Assembly (NCBI GenBank): GCA_032358165.1
Contig: JAALGY010000011.1
Span: forward strand, 1,364,001 to 1,428,000
Reading direction: 5' to 3'
Length of the DNA stretch: 64,000 nucleotides
Source: Diplosphaera chodatii
Lineage: Eukaryota > Chlorophyta > Trebouxiophyceae > Prasiolales > Stichococcaceae
The notes under the pieces were generated by a model. That model worked only from the letters and a program-made list of their open reading frames with translations, had not been told where the DNA came from and made no database searches. This document shows, piece after piece, positions 1 to 12,878 of this stretch (position 1 is its first letter; every line of letters starts with the position of its first letter). A program made the translations under genes and the position numbers.

Positions 1-3000
1 CGCGCTGTTGCAGGATGCTGAGCTCCTCGCTGGCAGACTGTGCCTCCTGCTGCGCCGCCTGCGCAGCCGCCTCCGCAGCCTCCAGCTGCTCGGCCAGCCG
101 CAGCCGCTCCGCTTCGCCAGCCTCCGCTTCCTGCTGCCGCTGCTGCGCCTGCTGCTGGGCGGCGTCCGCCTCAGATTTGGCATCAGCCGCAGCAGACTCT
201 GCATCGTTCAGCCCCCGCCGCAGCTCTGCAACCTCGCCCTGTGCCGCTGCAAGCTCCTGCTGCAGCTGCTCCACCTGCTGCGACGACCCGGCACCCGCAT
301 CCAGCTGCTCCTGCAGCTGCGCTGCCTGCTGCTGAGCGGCTTCTGCTGCGGCTTCTGCTTTGTGCAGCTGCCGCCGCAGCTGCGCCGCCTCCTGGCGTGC
401 CGCCTCGGCGGCGGCCTCGGCAGCAGCCGCACGTTCATGCGCTGGTGCTGCATCCTCAGCCGCTGCCTCCGCAACCGCAACTGCCTCATCAAGTTGTTCC
501 TGGACAACGGGGCACGCAAGACTCTGTGAGGTGAGCACTGATTCAGCTGCTGCTCAACTGGTGATGGTCGGTAAGTGAAAAGACGTGCTTGGTCCAGCAA
601 ATAACAAATGGCCATGCCAGTGACATTGAGACACCTGTAGATGGGCTGCTGAGTCTCGGGCCTGCTGCAGCTCCGAGTGCAGGTGCTCCTGCTGCGCGGT
701 GGCGTCCATGAGCTGCTGGCTGAGCTCCCGCGCCTCCCGCTGGCCCGCCTGTGCAGCAGCTTCCTGCTGCCGCTCGGACTCGGCAGCCTGCTGCTCAGCA
801 ACTGACAGCTGCTGGCGTGACTCCGCAAGCAGCCGCTGTGCTTCGGACAGCTGCTGCCGTGCATCATCCAGCTCCGCCTGCGGATCGGAAGATATTCGCT
901 GATGAACACTCAGGTGCTAGCCGTAATTCACAACTCCTCGTGCATGTGCATCAGCGGCAAATTTTCACACCCAGGCATGTTACAGCAGTGCCTCCTGTTT
1001 ATGCCTGCACTTGGCAAATCTTACTACTTTCACCTGCATGGTGGCAGAGGCATCGCCCGCCTGTGCTGCTGCCGCAAGCTGCTGCTGAGCATCGGACAGG
1101 TCCTGCTGAGCATGCGACAGCTGCTGCTGCACCTCTGCTGCCTCCGTCTGTGCCGCATCGAGGCGCTGCTGCAGTGTCTGCTCCGTCTGGCACAACATTA
1201 AAGACGGGTGTGTCACTGCTATTGCTCCAACAGCATGACAAATGCTGCACAACTGATCAATTGCAGTCTGTGCAAGAGATGCATGCTGGCGTCACAAGCT
1301 GCTAAATGTCACATAACACAGCAGACACCCTGACGGCAGAGTCTTCTACCCACCTGTGTTGCAGCAGCCAGCTGCTCGCGCAGCTCGTCGGCCTCCTGCT
1401 TGGCGGTGGAGATCTGCAGGAAGAGGGCCTCCTGCTCCGCCAGCTCCCCCCGCAGCTGCTCCGCCTCATCCGCCGCCTTACGCAGCACCTGTCCAGGGGA
1501 AACCCATTGTGGACCGTGCATAAGTTGTTGCCTACATGCTGGCCGCCCTGCGTATCTTGCTGAAGTTTGTTGTGGCAACACAAGCTCGTTGGCTGCCCTG
1601 TTCAGCTACGGCTGCATGCAAGCCATGTTTCCGTCCTGCGGGTCCTAGGTTCTCGAGGTCTGCTGTTGTTGCCCAATGTGAGCAGCGCACAGAGGCACAA
1701 CCCCGGGACCCGACCTCGTTCTCGGCGTCGCGCTCGGCGAGCTGTTCGGCGATGCGGCGCTGCGCGTCCATGAGCTGCTGCAGGTGGCCGTGGTACTCGT
1801 CCGCCTCGCCGCGCGCCTCCTCCAGGGCCCGCTCCGTCTCCAGGTTCCGCTCGTATGCCGCCTCCAAATCCGCCGACACCTCCATCATGCGCGCCTGCGG
1901 GTGGTTGGTTCATCGCAGGCCCTTGACGACTGCAACATATGTGTTCGGAGGACGCTGATGACGATGATAAGATGCCTCAGCAGGACGGCACATGCAGTGA
2001 TTGCACACACAACAGATGTCAAGCCGCATGTGCGGCACCAAGTGTGACAGTGGGAACTGCGCCATGGCACCTTGATGGCGGCGAGCGCGGTTTCCTTGTC
2101 GCCGACGGCCGACCGCAGGGCGCGCACCTCCTGGCCGAGCTGCGCGGAGCCCGTGGCCTGCGCCTCCTGCGCGTCGCGCAGCTGCCCCGCCAGCGCCGCC
2201 GCCTCCGCCTGAAAGTAAAAAATACTTACCCTCTCGCTGAGCGCTACAGGCGGCCGAGCCATGTCTGCCTTCAACCTAGAATGCTGCGCTGCAATCACTG
2301 ACGTGCAGACACGCTGCTGAGCTCGAAGCTGTTGGGTTTGGCAGTGCTTGAGGCAGCTCACCTGCAGCTGTGTGACGGTGCCCTCCAGTCGAGTGTTGTT
2401 GTCGTCCAGGTCCAGGTTGGCCGCTTCTGTTGCCTCCAGCTGCAGGAGGCAAGACACACAATTGTCTGGCCACGCTCAAATGGGACACAGCTTGGCGTCC
2501 TCCAACAGGCAGCACAGATTCACGTTGGCACCTGCTGCTGCGCCTCCTGCAGTTGGGCAGCCGCCTGTGAAGCCGCCGTCCGCTCAGCTTCAAGCTGCTG
2601 CTGCAAGTTGCTGCCGTCATCGACCTGCGATGGTGCGGTGTATGTCTAGCAGATGCTGACGGGCAGCGAGGAAGGACACCGTAAGGCCATGCGCAACACC
2701 TGTTTCGGTCACACAGCGACAAATCGTTCACCTGCTGCTGCAGGGCGGCCAGCTGCTGGCTCTGCTCCTCCAGCTGCGCTTCTGCTTGCTGAAGGGCATC
2801 CTGCGCCTGCTGCGCGGCTGATTCCGCCTCTGAACGCGCTGTCGCTGCTGCAGCCAGCTGCTCAGCGCCTGCAGCGCTGGTTGTGGCTGCCTCGCTGGCG
2901 GCAGCCAGGCGGGTGTGCAGCTCCCGCTGTGCCTCTGCTGCCTGGCGTGCATCTGCTTCCTGCTGCTGTTGGGCAGCGGACAGCTCACGGCGCAGCGTCA

Positions 3001-4076
3001 AGAGCTCGGCCTCCTGCTCAGCTGCCTGCTGCGCTGCGGCGGCCCTGGCCTGCCGCTCCTGCTCCAGAGCATCAGCAGCCTGCTGCAGCTCAGACTGCAC
3101 GGCATGCAGGGCCCCTGCAGCCGCTTCCTGCTGCCGCTGCTGGTCCTGACGTGCCGCCTGCAGGGCTGCGGCCTGCTCGCTCAGCTGCTGCTGGGCGGCC
3201 TGCAGCTCGCCCGCCAGCCTGCTGTCCTGCTGCTGCAGGCGGCGCGTCAGCTCCTCCACCTGCTCCTGCAGATCCTCGTTCTCCGCCATCTACGGGGGTC
3301 GTGACAGCTTAGCTGACTTGGCGCCGCTCCCACCGCACAGCTTACGACACACAAGTCGAATGCAAACAGCTCCTGCTCTCGATGACATGGCCCTCGATGC
3401 GAGTTCCAGCTGACCTGGTTGCCGTATGACCGCTGCAACTCGATGAGGTCTGGGCTGGCTGCCGTCCCACCATCCTGCTGTTGCAGGCCGTCCTCTGCCG
3501 GATGGTCCTCACTGAACAGCGGGTTCACAGCCAAAGTCTGCGTGGGCGCTGCCACATGATCGGCCGTCTGGTTGGCTGCGCCGTTGGTGCGGCCTTGCGC
3601 ACTTGTTGCACGAGGGCTGGCTGCTGCTTCGTTGCCGTGTGCAGGCAGTCTCTGTTGCGGTGGTGACTGCGCAGGCCGTGCTGGCTGCAGAGCTGCGGGG
3701 GATGCAGCACCTGCTGGCAACACATTTGCTGCCAAAGGTGGGCCTGGCCGCTTGATCGGGCTGGCTGCGGGCTGCACAGGCCGAGTGATGGGTGGGGCGG
3801 CGGGCTTCACAGGGCTGGCAGCTGGCGTCTGAGGAGCGCTGAGAGGCTGAGCCGCAGCGGAACCGCCTCCAGACGCAGCCTGCTGTTTGGCGGCCGCCGC
3901 TGCTGCTTTCTTGCGCCGGAACTCTTCAAGCTGCAGGGTCCATCAGCACATATATTCATGAAGCGATCGAGGCTTGACGCCGCAGCTGTCAGGGCCCAGA
4001 CAGCAGCCCGCAGCTGTGCAAGGCGACCTACCTTCTTCTTGCCGGCGTCCAGTGTTGCCTGCTTTCGCACGTCCAT
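1..4076 (-). CDS. long coiled-coil protein, 5' part (runs off left edge)
   Basis: Multi-exon gene read right to left. Exon 1 (4076-4032) encodes MDVRKQATLDAGKKK. Exon 2 (3930-3415) begins LEEFRRKKAAAAAAKQQA and continues as an Ala/Pro-rich disordered stretch. From exon 3 (3289-2732) onward nearly every residue is Gln/Glu/Ala/Leu heptad-type coiled coil. Further coiled-coil exons lie at about 2627-2531, 2450-2361, 2211-2074, 1897-1721, 1490-1354, 1190-1038, 898-640 and 525-1. The start is chosen because the N-terminal LDAGKKK-LEEFRRKKA motif resembles the N-terminus of plant BLISTER-type coiled-coil proteins (from memory, moderate). It could equally be a golgin or another scaffold: coiled coil alone does not assign a function. 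The opposite strand shows long Cys/Leu-rich open frames that are shadows of the CAG/CTG-rich codons. No stop is reached, so the C-terminus lies outside the window. Confidence 0.78.
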
Positions 4077-4949
4077 GCTGGTTCCTTAAAACAGCAGCAA
4101 CCCAAGGCCTTCTTTGCTGAAATGCTCTGTTCTGGTACTGCGCACAATAGCAGTGGCTGTCAACGATATCAGCGACTGTGCGAAGCACCGCAGCTAGGGC
4201 TTGCAATATGTACAGAGCAGTACCGCAGCTTCCTCGCAATGCGGCGATTCTGATCGAGGATGCAAGGTTTGTGTAGAATTCAAGGTGCCTAAATCAAAAG
4301 GCCTCACACTTCCAACGCCCACTAGCAGGGAAGTTGAGGTTCAGCAGCACCGCCTGCCTGCTAACGATCACAGAAGAGTAGTGGTAGTCCAACGCTGTGG
4401 GAATGCGCAACCATTCTCAAACTTTGTGCCAATTACATCTCCGTACAGGTAGGACGCCTGAAAGGGGGCTGTGCAGCCCATCTGCAATCGGTCCCTGCTT
4501 GATCGGCTTGGCAGGGAAGGGCAAACTCTTGGAAACTGAAACAGCGACGCCTCATCTACTTGGAGCTTGATGCGAGCTTTGCGGCAACTCGTAGCGCAAA
4601 AGTACTCAGTGCTTGTGACGACGCACTCACTCAGGGGGTGCGGCGGTTCTAGTCACAATTCTCGACTCTGCAAATATCGGCAGGCGGTCCAGCGAGCCTG
4701 CAAGCCTGCAGGGCTGAGATCGCTGCGTGAACCATTGTAGTGGTCGATTAGGCACACAGCTGAAAACTGGATATTGTCATGTAAGCGTCAGTTCCTATGG
4801 TGCAGCCTTGTGACAGCAAGGACCCGTGGTCACAGGTGCATGGCGCATGCACACAAAGCATGGCAGCCAGATCATGTGCATGGTAGTGGAGAAGGAGGCG
4901 ATCAGGCACGATGTGCACAAAAATGATCTGGCTGTTTGTCCTTGTAGGT
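4077..4949. other. intergenic region between divergent genes
   Basis: About 870 bases between the start of the minus-strand coiled-coil gene and the first exon I can support of the plus-strand J-domain gene. A short first exon of the J-domain gene may lie in here, because the exon at about 4950 begins directly after an acceptor-like tag. I could not identify it. No RNA gene or repeat was recognised. Confidence 0.5.
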
Positions 4950-7900
4950 AGAGGATCTGTACGGCGACGCGAGGTATCGGACGCTGGGCATCCGGCCAAA
5001 TGCAACACAGCAGGAAGTGCGGCAGGTGTGCTCCCCTCTGAAACTTTCGCTTTCACATGCAATATCCCTTGAATGTACTACTGTAGATCCTTCACAGTTT
5101 GCTCGCGCTCATGCAGGCATACCGGAAGCTTGCAAAGCAACAGCATCCTGACAAGGGGGGCACTGCAGCCGCTTTCTCTCGGCTGCAGGATGCCTTTCTG
5201 ATCCTTTCAGATCCCCAAAAGCGGTCAGTGTACGACGCCTGGGCGAAGGAGCTGCAGTTTCGCTATGTACAGGGAGTTGCTGCAAAGGTGTGGGCCATTC
5301 GACAGTTGCCGACGACCATGATCAGGTTGTACCTGTCGGGTATAGCCCTGGTGTGCCTGCTGTGGAACAATGAATGACTTCAACGTGGGCGTGTTTTACT
5401 AGAGGTTGCGGACATGCAGGTGCATGGCGGTGAAGGCATACTGCTCGATCAGCTTGATGCCTTGGGCATGCACTGTGATGCAGATACACAGTTGGTGGTG
5501 CTCTGCGAGGTATGTTCACAATGGCCCCATACATCACATGTGGTGAACGTTTGGTCACTCCCCAGTATGCCACACCTGCTCTCGGCGTGACGGTGGGCAG
5601 GGTGGTCTTGACATGCAGGTGTGCGCCCGACCGGCCACGAAGGACTGCTGGACGTGCGGCATGAAAATCTGCGACTTCTGCACACTCAAGCGCCACTGGA
5701 AGGTAAAACTGGACAGTACAGCCCTGGCAGGGCGTGCTGCTGATCGTTTTCATCGCAATGTTATCTGCCACCGAGAAGTGCATCGGTAGTACGTGGCATT
5801 GATACTGTTGCTGTGCTGGTGTCCGACTGCGGACCTGCATCAAGCGCAGGATACCTTCCCGCTGCACTGGCCACTCATCAACTCCGACCACATGCGGACG
5901 CAGCTGGCAAAGCGCGAGCTTGAGAGGAAGCGCATCGAGGACGCGCACAGGTGGGCATGCACGTGGAAGCTCAATGAAGCTAGCAAAGTGGCACACCGAT
6001 GATGTTCCAGACATCCAGAGATGCTTGCCAACTGTCAAGTGCAGCGTGGCAGTTGAGACTGCTTCCAGACGGCCTGTCACACGCCTGAGTCGAAAACCTG
6101 AGATTCTGCAGCCTGCTGTGTAGACTGGAGGCCAGAGACCCGAGCTTCCGCAGCCTGCAGCAGCGCCGGGAGATGCGCGACTTCCAGGAGGCCGCCTGCC
6201 GGGCAGCTGCCACTCCCGAGCGCCTGGTGGGCTGGCTGGCTTGAACAGTCACCAGCGCCATGCATATGGCATCTGTGTGTGCGCTTTCTTGTGAGCCTGT
6301 CATGCCTGCTGCAGGTCACATATATACACGAACTGGGACGGTTCTATATGTGGGCACAGACGAGCGCTTCCGTGTTCATTGTTTGCCATGTGCCAACTGG
6401 TGGGATGCTCGTATGATGGGTATGCTTGAGCGTCTCACCTTGTCATATGCAATATCGCCACCACGTGTTTTCTTGCAGGCCACCAGGATCAACAGCTGCT
6501 TGTGGACTGCACTGCACATGCCCTGACACTTCAGGTGGGTTGACAAGTCTTCTTCGCAGCGCTGATGATGAAATGTCGCCTGGCTTAGGAGATACCGCTT
6601 AGCCTGTGTGCGTGCTGGTTGTCATGATGTGCGGCTTGGCGCTGACTCCAGGCGCTAGGCGAGATGCAGCCGCTCATAGAGCGCACACTTGATGGTGGCA
6701 TTGACACCTCAACACCACTGGAGACTTACAGGTGCTTTGTCTGTGACAACTTCGGTAACAATCTCAATGTCACCCCTCAGCAAAGAGTGTCAATCCTCAT
6801 CACATTTTGGTTGCTCATTCAGAACAGCAGACAATCGGCAGATGGCGCTGACGCTTCCCAAGGAACAGTATGGGACGACCTGGCAGCGACTGTTTCGGGG
6901 GGACTCTGATGGCCTGCGCTGCATACAGCCGCCGTGCACCATCACAGGCACTCATAGCAGCATTCCAGCACAGTAAATGACATCAATCTGCACAGCCTAA
7001 GCATGCCCTGCCATACTGTATGCGCTCGACTGTCCAGCACATGGGTGTCCTACATTTCAGAGACAGACAGTGAGGTGACACTTGAATTCGAGCTGCCTTT
7101 CTGGATTGAGGAGGAGGATGTTCAGGTGGACATCGGCAGCACACAGCTAAGCGTCTTCGTCCGCAATGAGCTGTCGTTCCGCCGCCGTTATTGGAGAAAT
7201 AGGTTTGCAACATTCCCATCTGTGCTACAGTCCTCCAAGCGCTCGTGCATAGCTCTGTGGTGCATGCAAGGACGGAGCTGAGCATAAACATGTTGCTGTG
7301 ACCCGCCAATATGCTGACACATTGTGCCCTCCTATGTTGCTACAAACCAGTGAGGAGGAGCAGCGCAATGCCGACTATGCTGCGGTGGACGTCACTGAGA
7401 GTCTGTGGTCATTGGATGCTGACTCCACTTCTGATGGCCAGAAAGTGCAGCTGCTTACAGCCAGCCTCGTACGGCCGCCGCTCACAGCTGACGAGGTCAT
7501 GTGGAAGAAAGGTGGGCTGCGTCATGGCCGACTCAGCATCCATGCTCGCGCTGCACAGCAGCGAAGTTAATGGCTGACATCTGGCAGCTGAGTGGTTGTG
7601 CAGGTAGACGGATGGACAATAGGGCGCAGGAGCGGCCTGGCGGTCTGCAACAGAAGGGCGTGCGTTTCTTTCTGGAAGATGAGGACGAGTTCGGCCTTGA
7701 AGACACGCTGCAGGTGCCACCCTGGATTGGTTGCAAGCCAAATCACGTGTGCTTGTCCTATAGCTCCACATGACACCCTGGTGACCATATTTGGCGCAGG
7801 CACTGTGCTTCCAGGAGAGTGGCAGCACGTTCGTGCCAGCCAAGCCATGGCAGCAGGGTGTACCAAGCAAGCAAGTGTCGCAGAGGAGCTTGTTGAGCGC

Positions 7901-7962
7901 TGGTGTCCAACAGCAACTGCAACTGCTGGGCATGCACAGGAGCAACATCAAGGGAAGTTGAG
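4950..7962 (+). CDS. J-domain plus CS-domain co-chaperone-like protein
   Basis: The J domain spans two exons: about 4950-5027 (DLYGDARYRTLGIRPNATQQ) and 5116-5288, which contains AYRKLAKQQHPDKGG with an intact HPD triad and then ILSDPQKRSVYDAW. Next come an exon near 5418-5511, a Cys-rich exon at about 5612-5702 (CWTCGMKICDFCTLKRHWK, a possible zinc knuckle), 5840-5951, 6137-6240, 6316-6411, 6480-6534, 6651-6730 and 6830-6950. The CS (p23/NudC-like) fold is at about 7060-7200 (VTLEFELPFWIEEEDVQVDI). Then come 7349-7510, 7602-7712 and a last exon ending TGA near 7962. J domains stimulate Hsp70 and CS domains commonly bind Hsp90 or clients, so an Hsp70/Hsp90 adaptor role is inferred. Given the ciliary genes nearby, dynein-arm preassembly is possible but unproven. 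The true first exon and several inner edges are approximate. Confidence 0.78.
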
Positions 7963-8134
7963 GCAGGTTTGGTTTGCGCCAGATTGCACCACACACAAGT
8001 TGGCGCTTGTGGGCCAGCCTGGCCAACGACATGCACGGCCAGGTGGCAGGTGGAAGCTTGCAGTTTTGTGCAAAGTTTACCAACTTTCTGTGATGGTCGC
8101 TACACTCCATGTTACAGCACACAAACAGCACTGA

Positions 8135-11100
8135 TTACAGCTCGTCATGCACAAGCCCAGCTGCTGGCACAGGCTGCTCTTGCACCGGTGCCTGTCCTGT
8201 GGCCTCATCATCTGGCTGTTCATGCACCATGGTGTCTGTGCCGGCAGCATACAACCTCCACCTGCCTGCAGTGCCTGCCTCGGGGTGCCAGCGCCACTCA
8301 AACTTGTTTCCCTGCTCATCGTATATCACAGAGCCTGGACCAGCGTCCGGCACAGACATGCCCTCCTCCTTGTCCCCTGCACCCATGCTGCTGTCGCCTG
8401 CAGAGCAAAAGTTCGATCAGTCACGATGGATCAGCACCACCTTCCCACCCAAGCATCTGCAATGTGTCCGTAAAAGGGTAGGCTCTCATTGTCAGGTGAT
8501 GATTGAACACAGTCCCACCTGGTTGCCGCTGCATGTCCAGGCCTGTGCCGTCTGAGGTTGCAGCTGCAGGCTGCGCCTCCGGCAGCAAGTCGCTGTCAGA
8601 CGGCGGCGCCACAGCATCCTCTAGCTCTGGCGCTGGCTCTACAGGCAGTGAAGGCTCGACAGGCTGCAAAGGCTCTGCAGCTGACGCCTGTTGGATGCTC
8701 CCTGCCGGCGGCATGGCCTCATCATCCACAGCCACTGTCGGCGGCAGCTCCCCCTGGCTGGCAGCCTCGCCCACCGAGGCAGCTGCTGTGTCGGGCTCCT
8801 CAGGCTCCACCACTGGGGCCGTGTGGTCCTCGGCTGAGGGTGCAGCAGCGGGCTCTGCAGCCAGAGCGCCACCTCCTTCCGTGGTGCTGTCGGCCTCCGC
8901 TGTTGTAGGCAGCTTGGGCTCCGAGGGTGCTGCTGTACCTCCTCCCAGAACGCCAGCATCAGCGTCCTCCAGCCGGCGCTGGTCCGTGCTGCCTTCAGGC
9001 TCCGCAGCCTGGCTGATGCCCTCCGACGCACCAGCACCCTGCGCTGTCACCAGCGTAGCGTCATGCGCTGCCACCAATATGTCTCCTGAATTGCCAGCAG
9101 ACGCGTCGCCTGCATGTTGCTGCTCGGCACTGAGCTTTCCAGCAGGCGAGGGCTCTGCGGCTGCAGCAGTGCCATCCTCGGTATGTGCAAGCACGGCAGC
9201 ATCTGTGTCAGTGCAGAGTTGCGAAGTCGTGCGCTTTGAGGACAGTTGGCCGCTGCACATACAGATCCAGCTCAGCACCTGAGAGTCTGCTGGGATGACG
9301 GCTGGAGGCGCGGCCAGCTGCTCTGGCGCTGCACCGCGTGTTTCTGATGACGCATCTGTGTCTGGCGGCAGGGCTGCTGGCTCGCTGGTTGACGGGCTGC
9401 TGCCTGCCGATGCTGGCACTTTGTCCACCTGTTCCTCCTCCAGAGCCTCAACAGTGCTACCTGCTCCAGCACTGCCCGCTGCCGGCGGCTCTGCGACAGG
9501 CTCTGTCTTGGGTGCTGCGGCAGGCACCGCATCAGCTACCTCGTCCGCAGCTTCCTTGCCAGCAGGGCTGGCATGTGGACTTTCCTCGTCCTGCTGCCCA
9601 TCTGGCTCTTGTGACTGGGGCTGCACATCCAGCGTGCCGCCGCCAGATGCGTCTGTGGTGGCCGCGCCAAGTGGCGCATCAGCCGTAGTCGGAGCGTGAG
9701 CGGCCGCATCAGACTGCAGCTCTGCCCCAGCTGGTGCTGCTGCTGTTGCGGGGTCTGAGGCATCTGCTTTCCTCGTGCCAGCAGCACCAACCGCTGCAGG
9801 CTTGCCATTTTCTGGCACAGCTGCCTTGTCAGTGGGTGGAATGTCTGGAGGCAGCAGCACTTCTGCACTGTTGTCCGCAGGCTCAGTTGGTATGTCAGCT
9901 GTCACTGTCTGCTCAATTGAGGGGACTGATGCACTGGCTGGCGCTGCCGCAGAGACGTCGCTGGCGGCACTGCCTGTGCCGGCACCATCTGCAGGTGCAC
10001 GGGGCTGCGCCTCATCTGGGTGGCCACCCCGCACATCAGCAAGGTCTGCATCTGACGCACGAGGCGGCTCAGCTGCAACTGGCAGCTGCTCTGCAGCTGG
10101 CCCCATGCCGATAGGGGCCTGTTCATCAGCAGGCTGCACATCTGCCGCAACGCCGTCTGGCGATGCAGGAATGTCTGCCAGTGGGTCGGGCACTGCCTCC
10201 GCCCACTGCTGCATAGTTTCGCCTGATGTGCTGCTGCTGCCTGCGTCTGCTCCTTCCTGCTGCTCAGAGGGCGGAGTGGGTTGCTGCTTCCAGGCCTCCT
10301 CCAGACGACCATCACCTGAGGCGTGCATGTGCCAAAAGTGTCAGGCGATGCTTCAAAAAGCACAGCTGGATGCTTGTGCATTGGATGAAGCGGTCACCAC
10401 CTGCTGAGTCGTCCTGCAGAAGCCGGTCCACCGATGCAGGCAGCTCCTCATCCACCAGCAGCGGCGCCCCGTGCCCCTTTGCATTGAGCCGCCTGTGGCA
10501 GGTTGCCTGGTGAGCTTCAGTTCAGGCTCAGGTGAGCAGTGCAGGGCAAGGTGCGCTGGTGTCAGCATGCCATCAGCGGCACGAAACCACTTGCACCGGC
10601 ATGGTACGCTGCCACGATGCAAGCGTGGGAGGAAGCTCCACCTATGCAAGGCCAGGACGGCGCTGGGCAGCTGCCCCGCGCGCTGCGCCGCAGAACGTGA
10701 AGCATTCCAGGCTGTGCCTGCTACCGGCGCCATGACTTTGCCAATCGGCGCGAAGTACAGCGTCCGCTTCTGCATGATGATCAAGGCCCCCCTCAGCTCG
10801 ATACCATGAAGCGCTTGACTCACAAGCATCGCAGAGCCGTTGAAAAGCCAGTGTTGCAGCAGACCTGCAGAATGTAGGCGACAACCAGGAAGAAGATCGC
10901 CAGCCCGCCATACAGCGATATGCTGTCCAGGACACTGGACCGAAAGAGTGACCGCAGCAGCTGTCGCGAGCCGCTGCATGCACCAACCAGCAAAGTGCTT
11001 AGGCTTGTACAGGCTGCTGCGCCTGACGGTCGCGAGTCGGACACACTGGGCGTCCCCAACACATCGTGATACATGACATGCACTGCCTTGTGGTCTTGCA

Positions 11101-12076
11101 AACCTGAAGAGGCCGCGGTGGCTGCGGAGCTCTTCACGGCCCTCTGCCAGGCGCTCGTTGCTGGCGTCCATAGCCGCCAGCGTCGCGCTAGTGTGCTCTA
11201 GCTCCTGTCACAAAGCCCGCAAACACATTGCATGGCCTGTGCTCCGTCATGGGCAGACCATGCTGGTGGCATGCATGCCGGTATGCCTCGAGGTCAGATT
11301 GCTGCTGCCGACCTGCGCCATGAGCTGCCGCGTCCGCAGCAGGCTTTTGGTGATGCCCTGCGATGCTGCGACCGCATCTGCCTGGCCCGCGGCGCGCGCC
11401 GGCGCGGTGTGCGCCTGACCCCCAGCCAGCATCGCCCTCCGCGCCTCCACCGCAGCTGCCTCAGTGTTGCGACGTGCCTGCACAGCAGGAGAGCAAACCA
11501 TGCTGCCACTGTGCACATGCCATATCTGGTCATTGCATGTTTGGATGCCATATGCTATGGTGTGACCAAAACTCCTGAACACCATGGTGACACGCTGCAG
11601 GCACTCAGTGCGTACCTGGACGTTGGCCTGCTTGAAGGCGGTCTGCAGCTTCTCATACTCTGCCTGGTGGCCGTTGAGCGCCTCTGCGAGCTGCGACGCT
11701 TGTTCCTCCCTGCGACGGATCATACAACAGCATTCACTGCCTGCATCGCCATGCATGGGTTAATGGCCAACCTAACACAGCCGCACATGGCATGTGCCGT
11801 ACTGGGTCGCTGTTGTACAGTGGTTTTCAACAGGCCGGGAACATCGCTACGTCGAGCAGCAACGCACGTGTCCTGCTCCTCGGCAAGAATTGCGAGGTCA
11901 CGGGTGGCGGCGCGCAGCGCTGCCAGGTCCTCCCGTATCCGTGTCGACCGTGCATTGAAGGCTGCACGATCGTCCAGCGAGCTGCCGAATAGTTCAGTGA
12001 TGTGGCGCGATGTGGTGCCCTCCAGCGATGACAGTGTGGTCATCAGCTGCACCTCCTCATCATGCAGCGGAGTCAT
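8135..12076 (-). CDS. SEC20: SEC20-like ER Qb-SNARE with long luminal tail ending HDEL
   Basis: Sec20 (BNIP1 in animals) works with Ufe1/Stx18, Use1 and Sec22 in Golgi-to-ER fusion. Exons: 12076-~11870 (start MTPLHDEEVQ; coiled coil), 11709-11616, 11477-11313, 11204-11104 (SNERLAEGREELRSHRG), 10973-10865, 10769-10642, 10492-10401, 10315-~8510 and 8398-8135. Exon 5 encodes SRQLLRSLFRSSVLDSIS followed by a single membrane span, the Sec20 signature. The phases of all junctions after exon 4 agree. After the span, about 770 residues rich in Ala, Pro, Glu, Asp and Ser follow, ending AAGLVHDEL and TAA. C-terminal HDEL is an ER-retrieval signal, and yeast Sec20 also ends in HDEL, which supports both the identity and the luminal placement of the tail. 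The stretch at about 9190-9280 could be a small intron read through here. The size of the tail is unusual. Confidence 0.82.
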
Positions 12077-12878
12077 GCTCTGCTGCTGAAGCTGCGTGCT
12101 GTGAGCCCGTGATGGGCAGCCACCGCGTCTGATCACTCACGCATTCAGTGCTGCCAGAGAGAAGTCACGCAGCGTTCATGAACTTATTACGTGCACGTAC
12201 TGACTGGCCTGTATAGCCATCATGCATGATCTGTGTGGACCACCATCACATCGGGTGCTACGCAGCGTGCACGCGTTGTACGGTCATCTGGACATGTCTG
12301 TGTCGGCTTGCAGAAGCCTCCTTGACAAACGTCGTGGTGTGAGCAGCTGCATGGCGAGGGAAGCTGTGGATGTATGCAATGATGCTGACTCGCCTCGAAC
12401 TTGCATGCCGCTCCGATCTTATTCCCTTCTTGGCACAGTTATTATAAGTTGCGTCATCAACTGTCAACACAGCTATTCGTGACCCAGGTGATAGCGGTAC
12501 CGGCACTCGAGGTTGACTGCGTTCAGTGGGCATCAGCAACACAGCGCCCCGGGCTCCTGAAAACGCACCTGCTCGCAACATGGAGGATCCGCTGCTGTGA
12601 TCCAGTAGCAGAGCTGCTTCACGAAGCACAAGCATGGACAGATGGAGCGGTCGCGACGGCCGAGACGATGGCGACAATGCTGCGGCACAGAGGCCCGCCG
12701 GCCAGGTTGCAAGAACCGGGCTTCAGGCATTCATCAAGGCAGACACAGGTGACCCGGTGGAGCCTCGCAGTCTATAGCTGCAATGACAGATGTCCACAAT
12801 CATGTTGACGTGACAACCGTGCTTGCTCCAGGCATGGGACCCAGCGAAACAGTGCAGCACCGCCCAGCCACTGTGACA
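12077..12878. other. intergenic region, SEC20/FHA gene divergent promoters
   Basis: About 800 bases between the SEC20 start (minus strand) and the proposed ATG of the FHA-domain gene (plus strand). I see no supported coding exon, RNA gene or repeat. Open frames here lack homology and acceptor/donor pairing. Confidence 0.45.

Noticed and set aside
8..3312. Long plus-strand open frames rich in Cys, Ser, Leu and Arg
   Set aside because: They are antisense readings of the CAG/GAG/GCC-rich coiled-coil exons on the minus strand; no recognisable domain and no consistent splice structure.
8503..9282. Plus-strand Ser/Ala/Gly-rich open frame of about 260 codons
   Set aside because: Shadow of the acidic SEC20 tail; composition is the exact complement and it lacks domain features.
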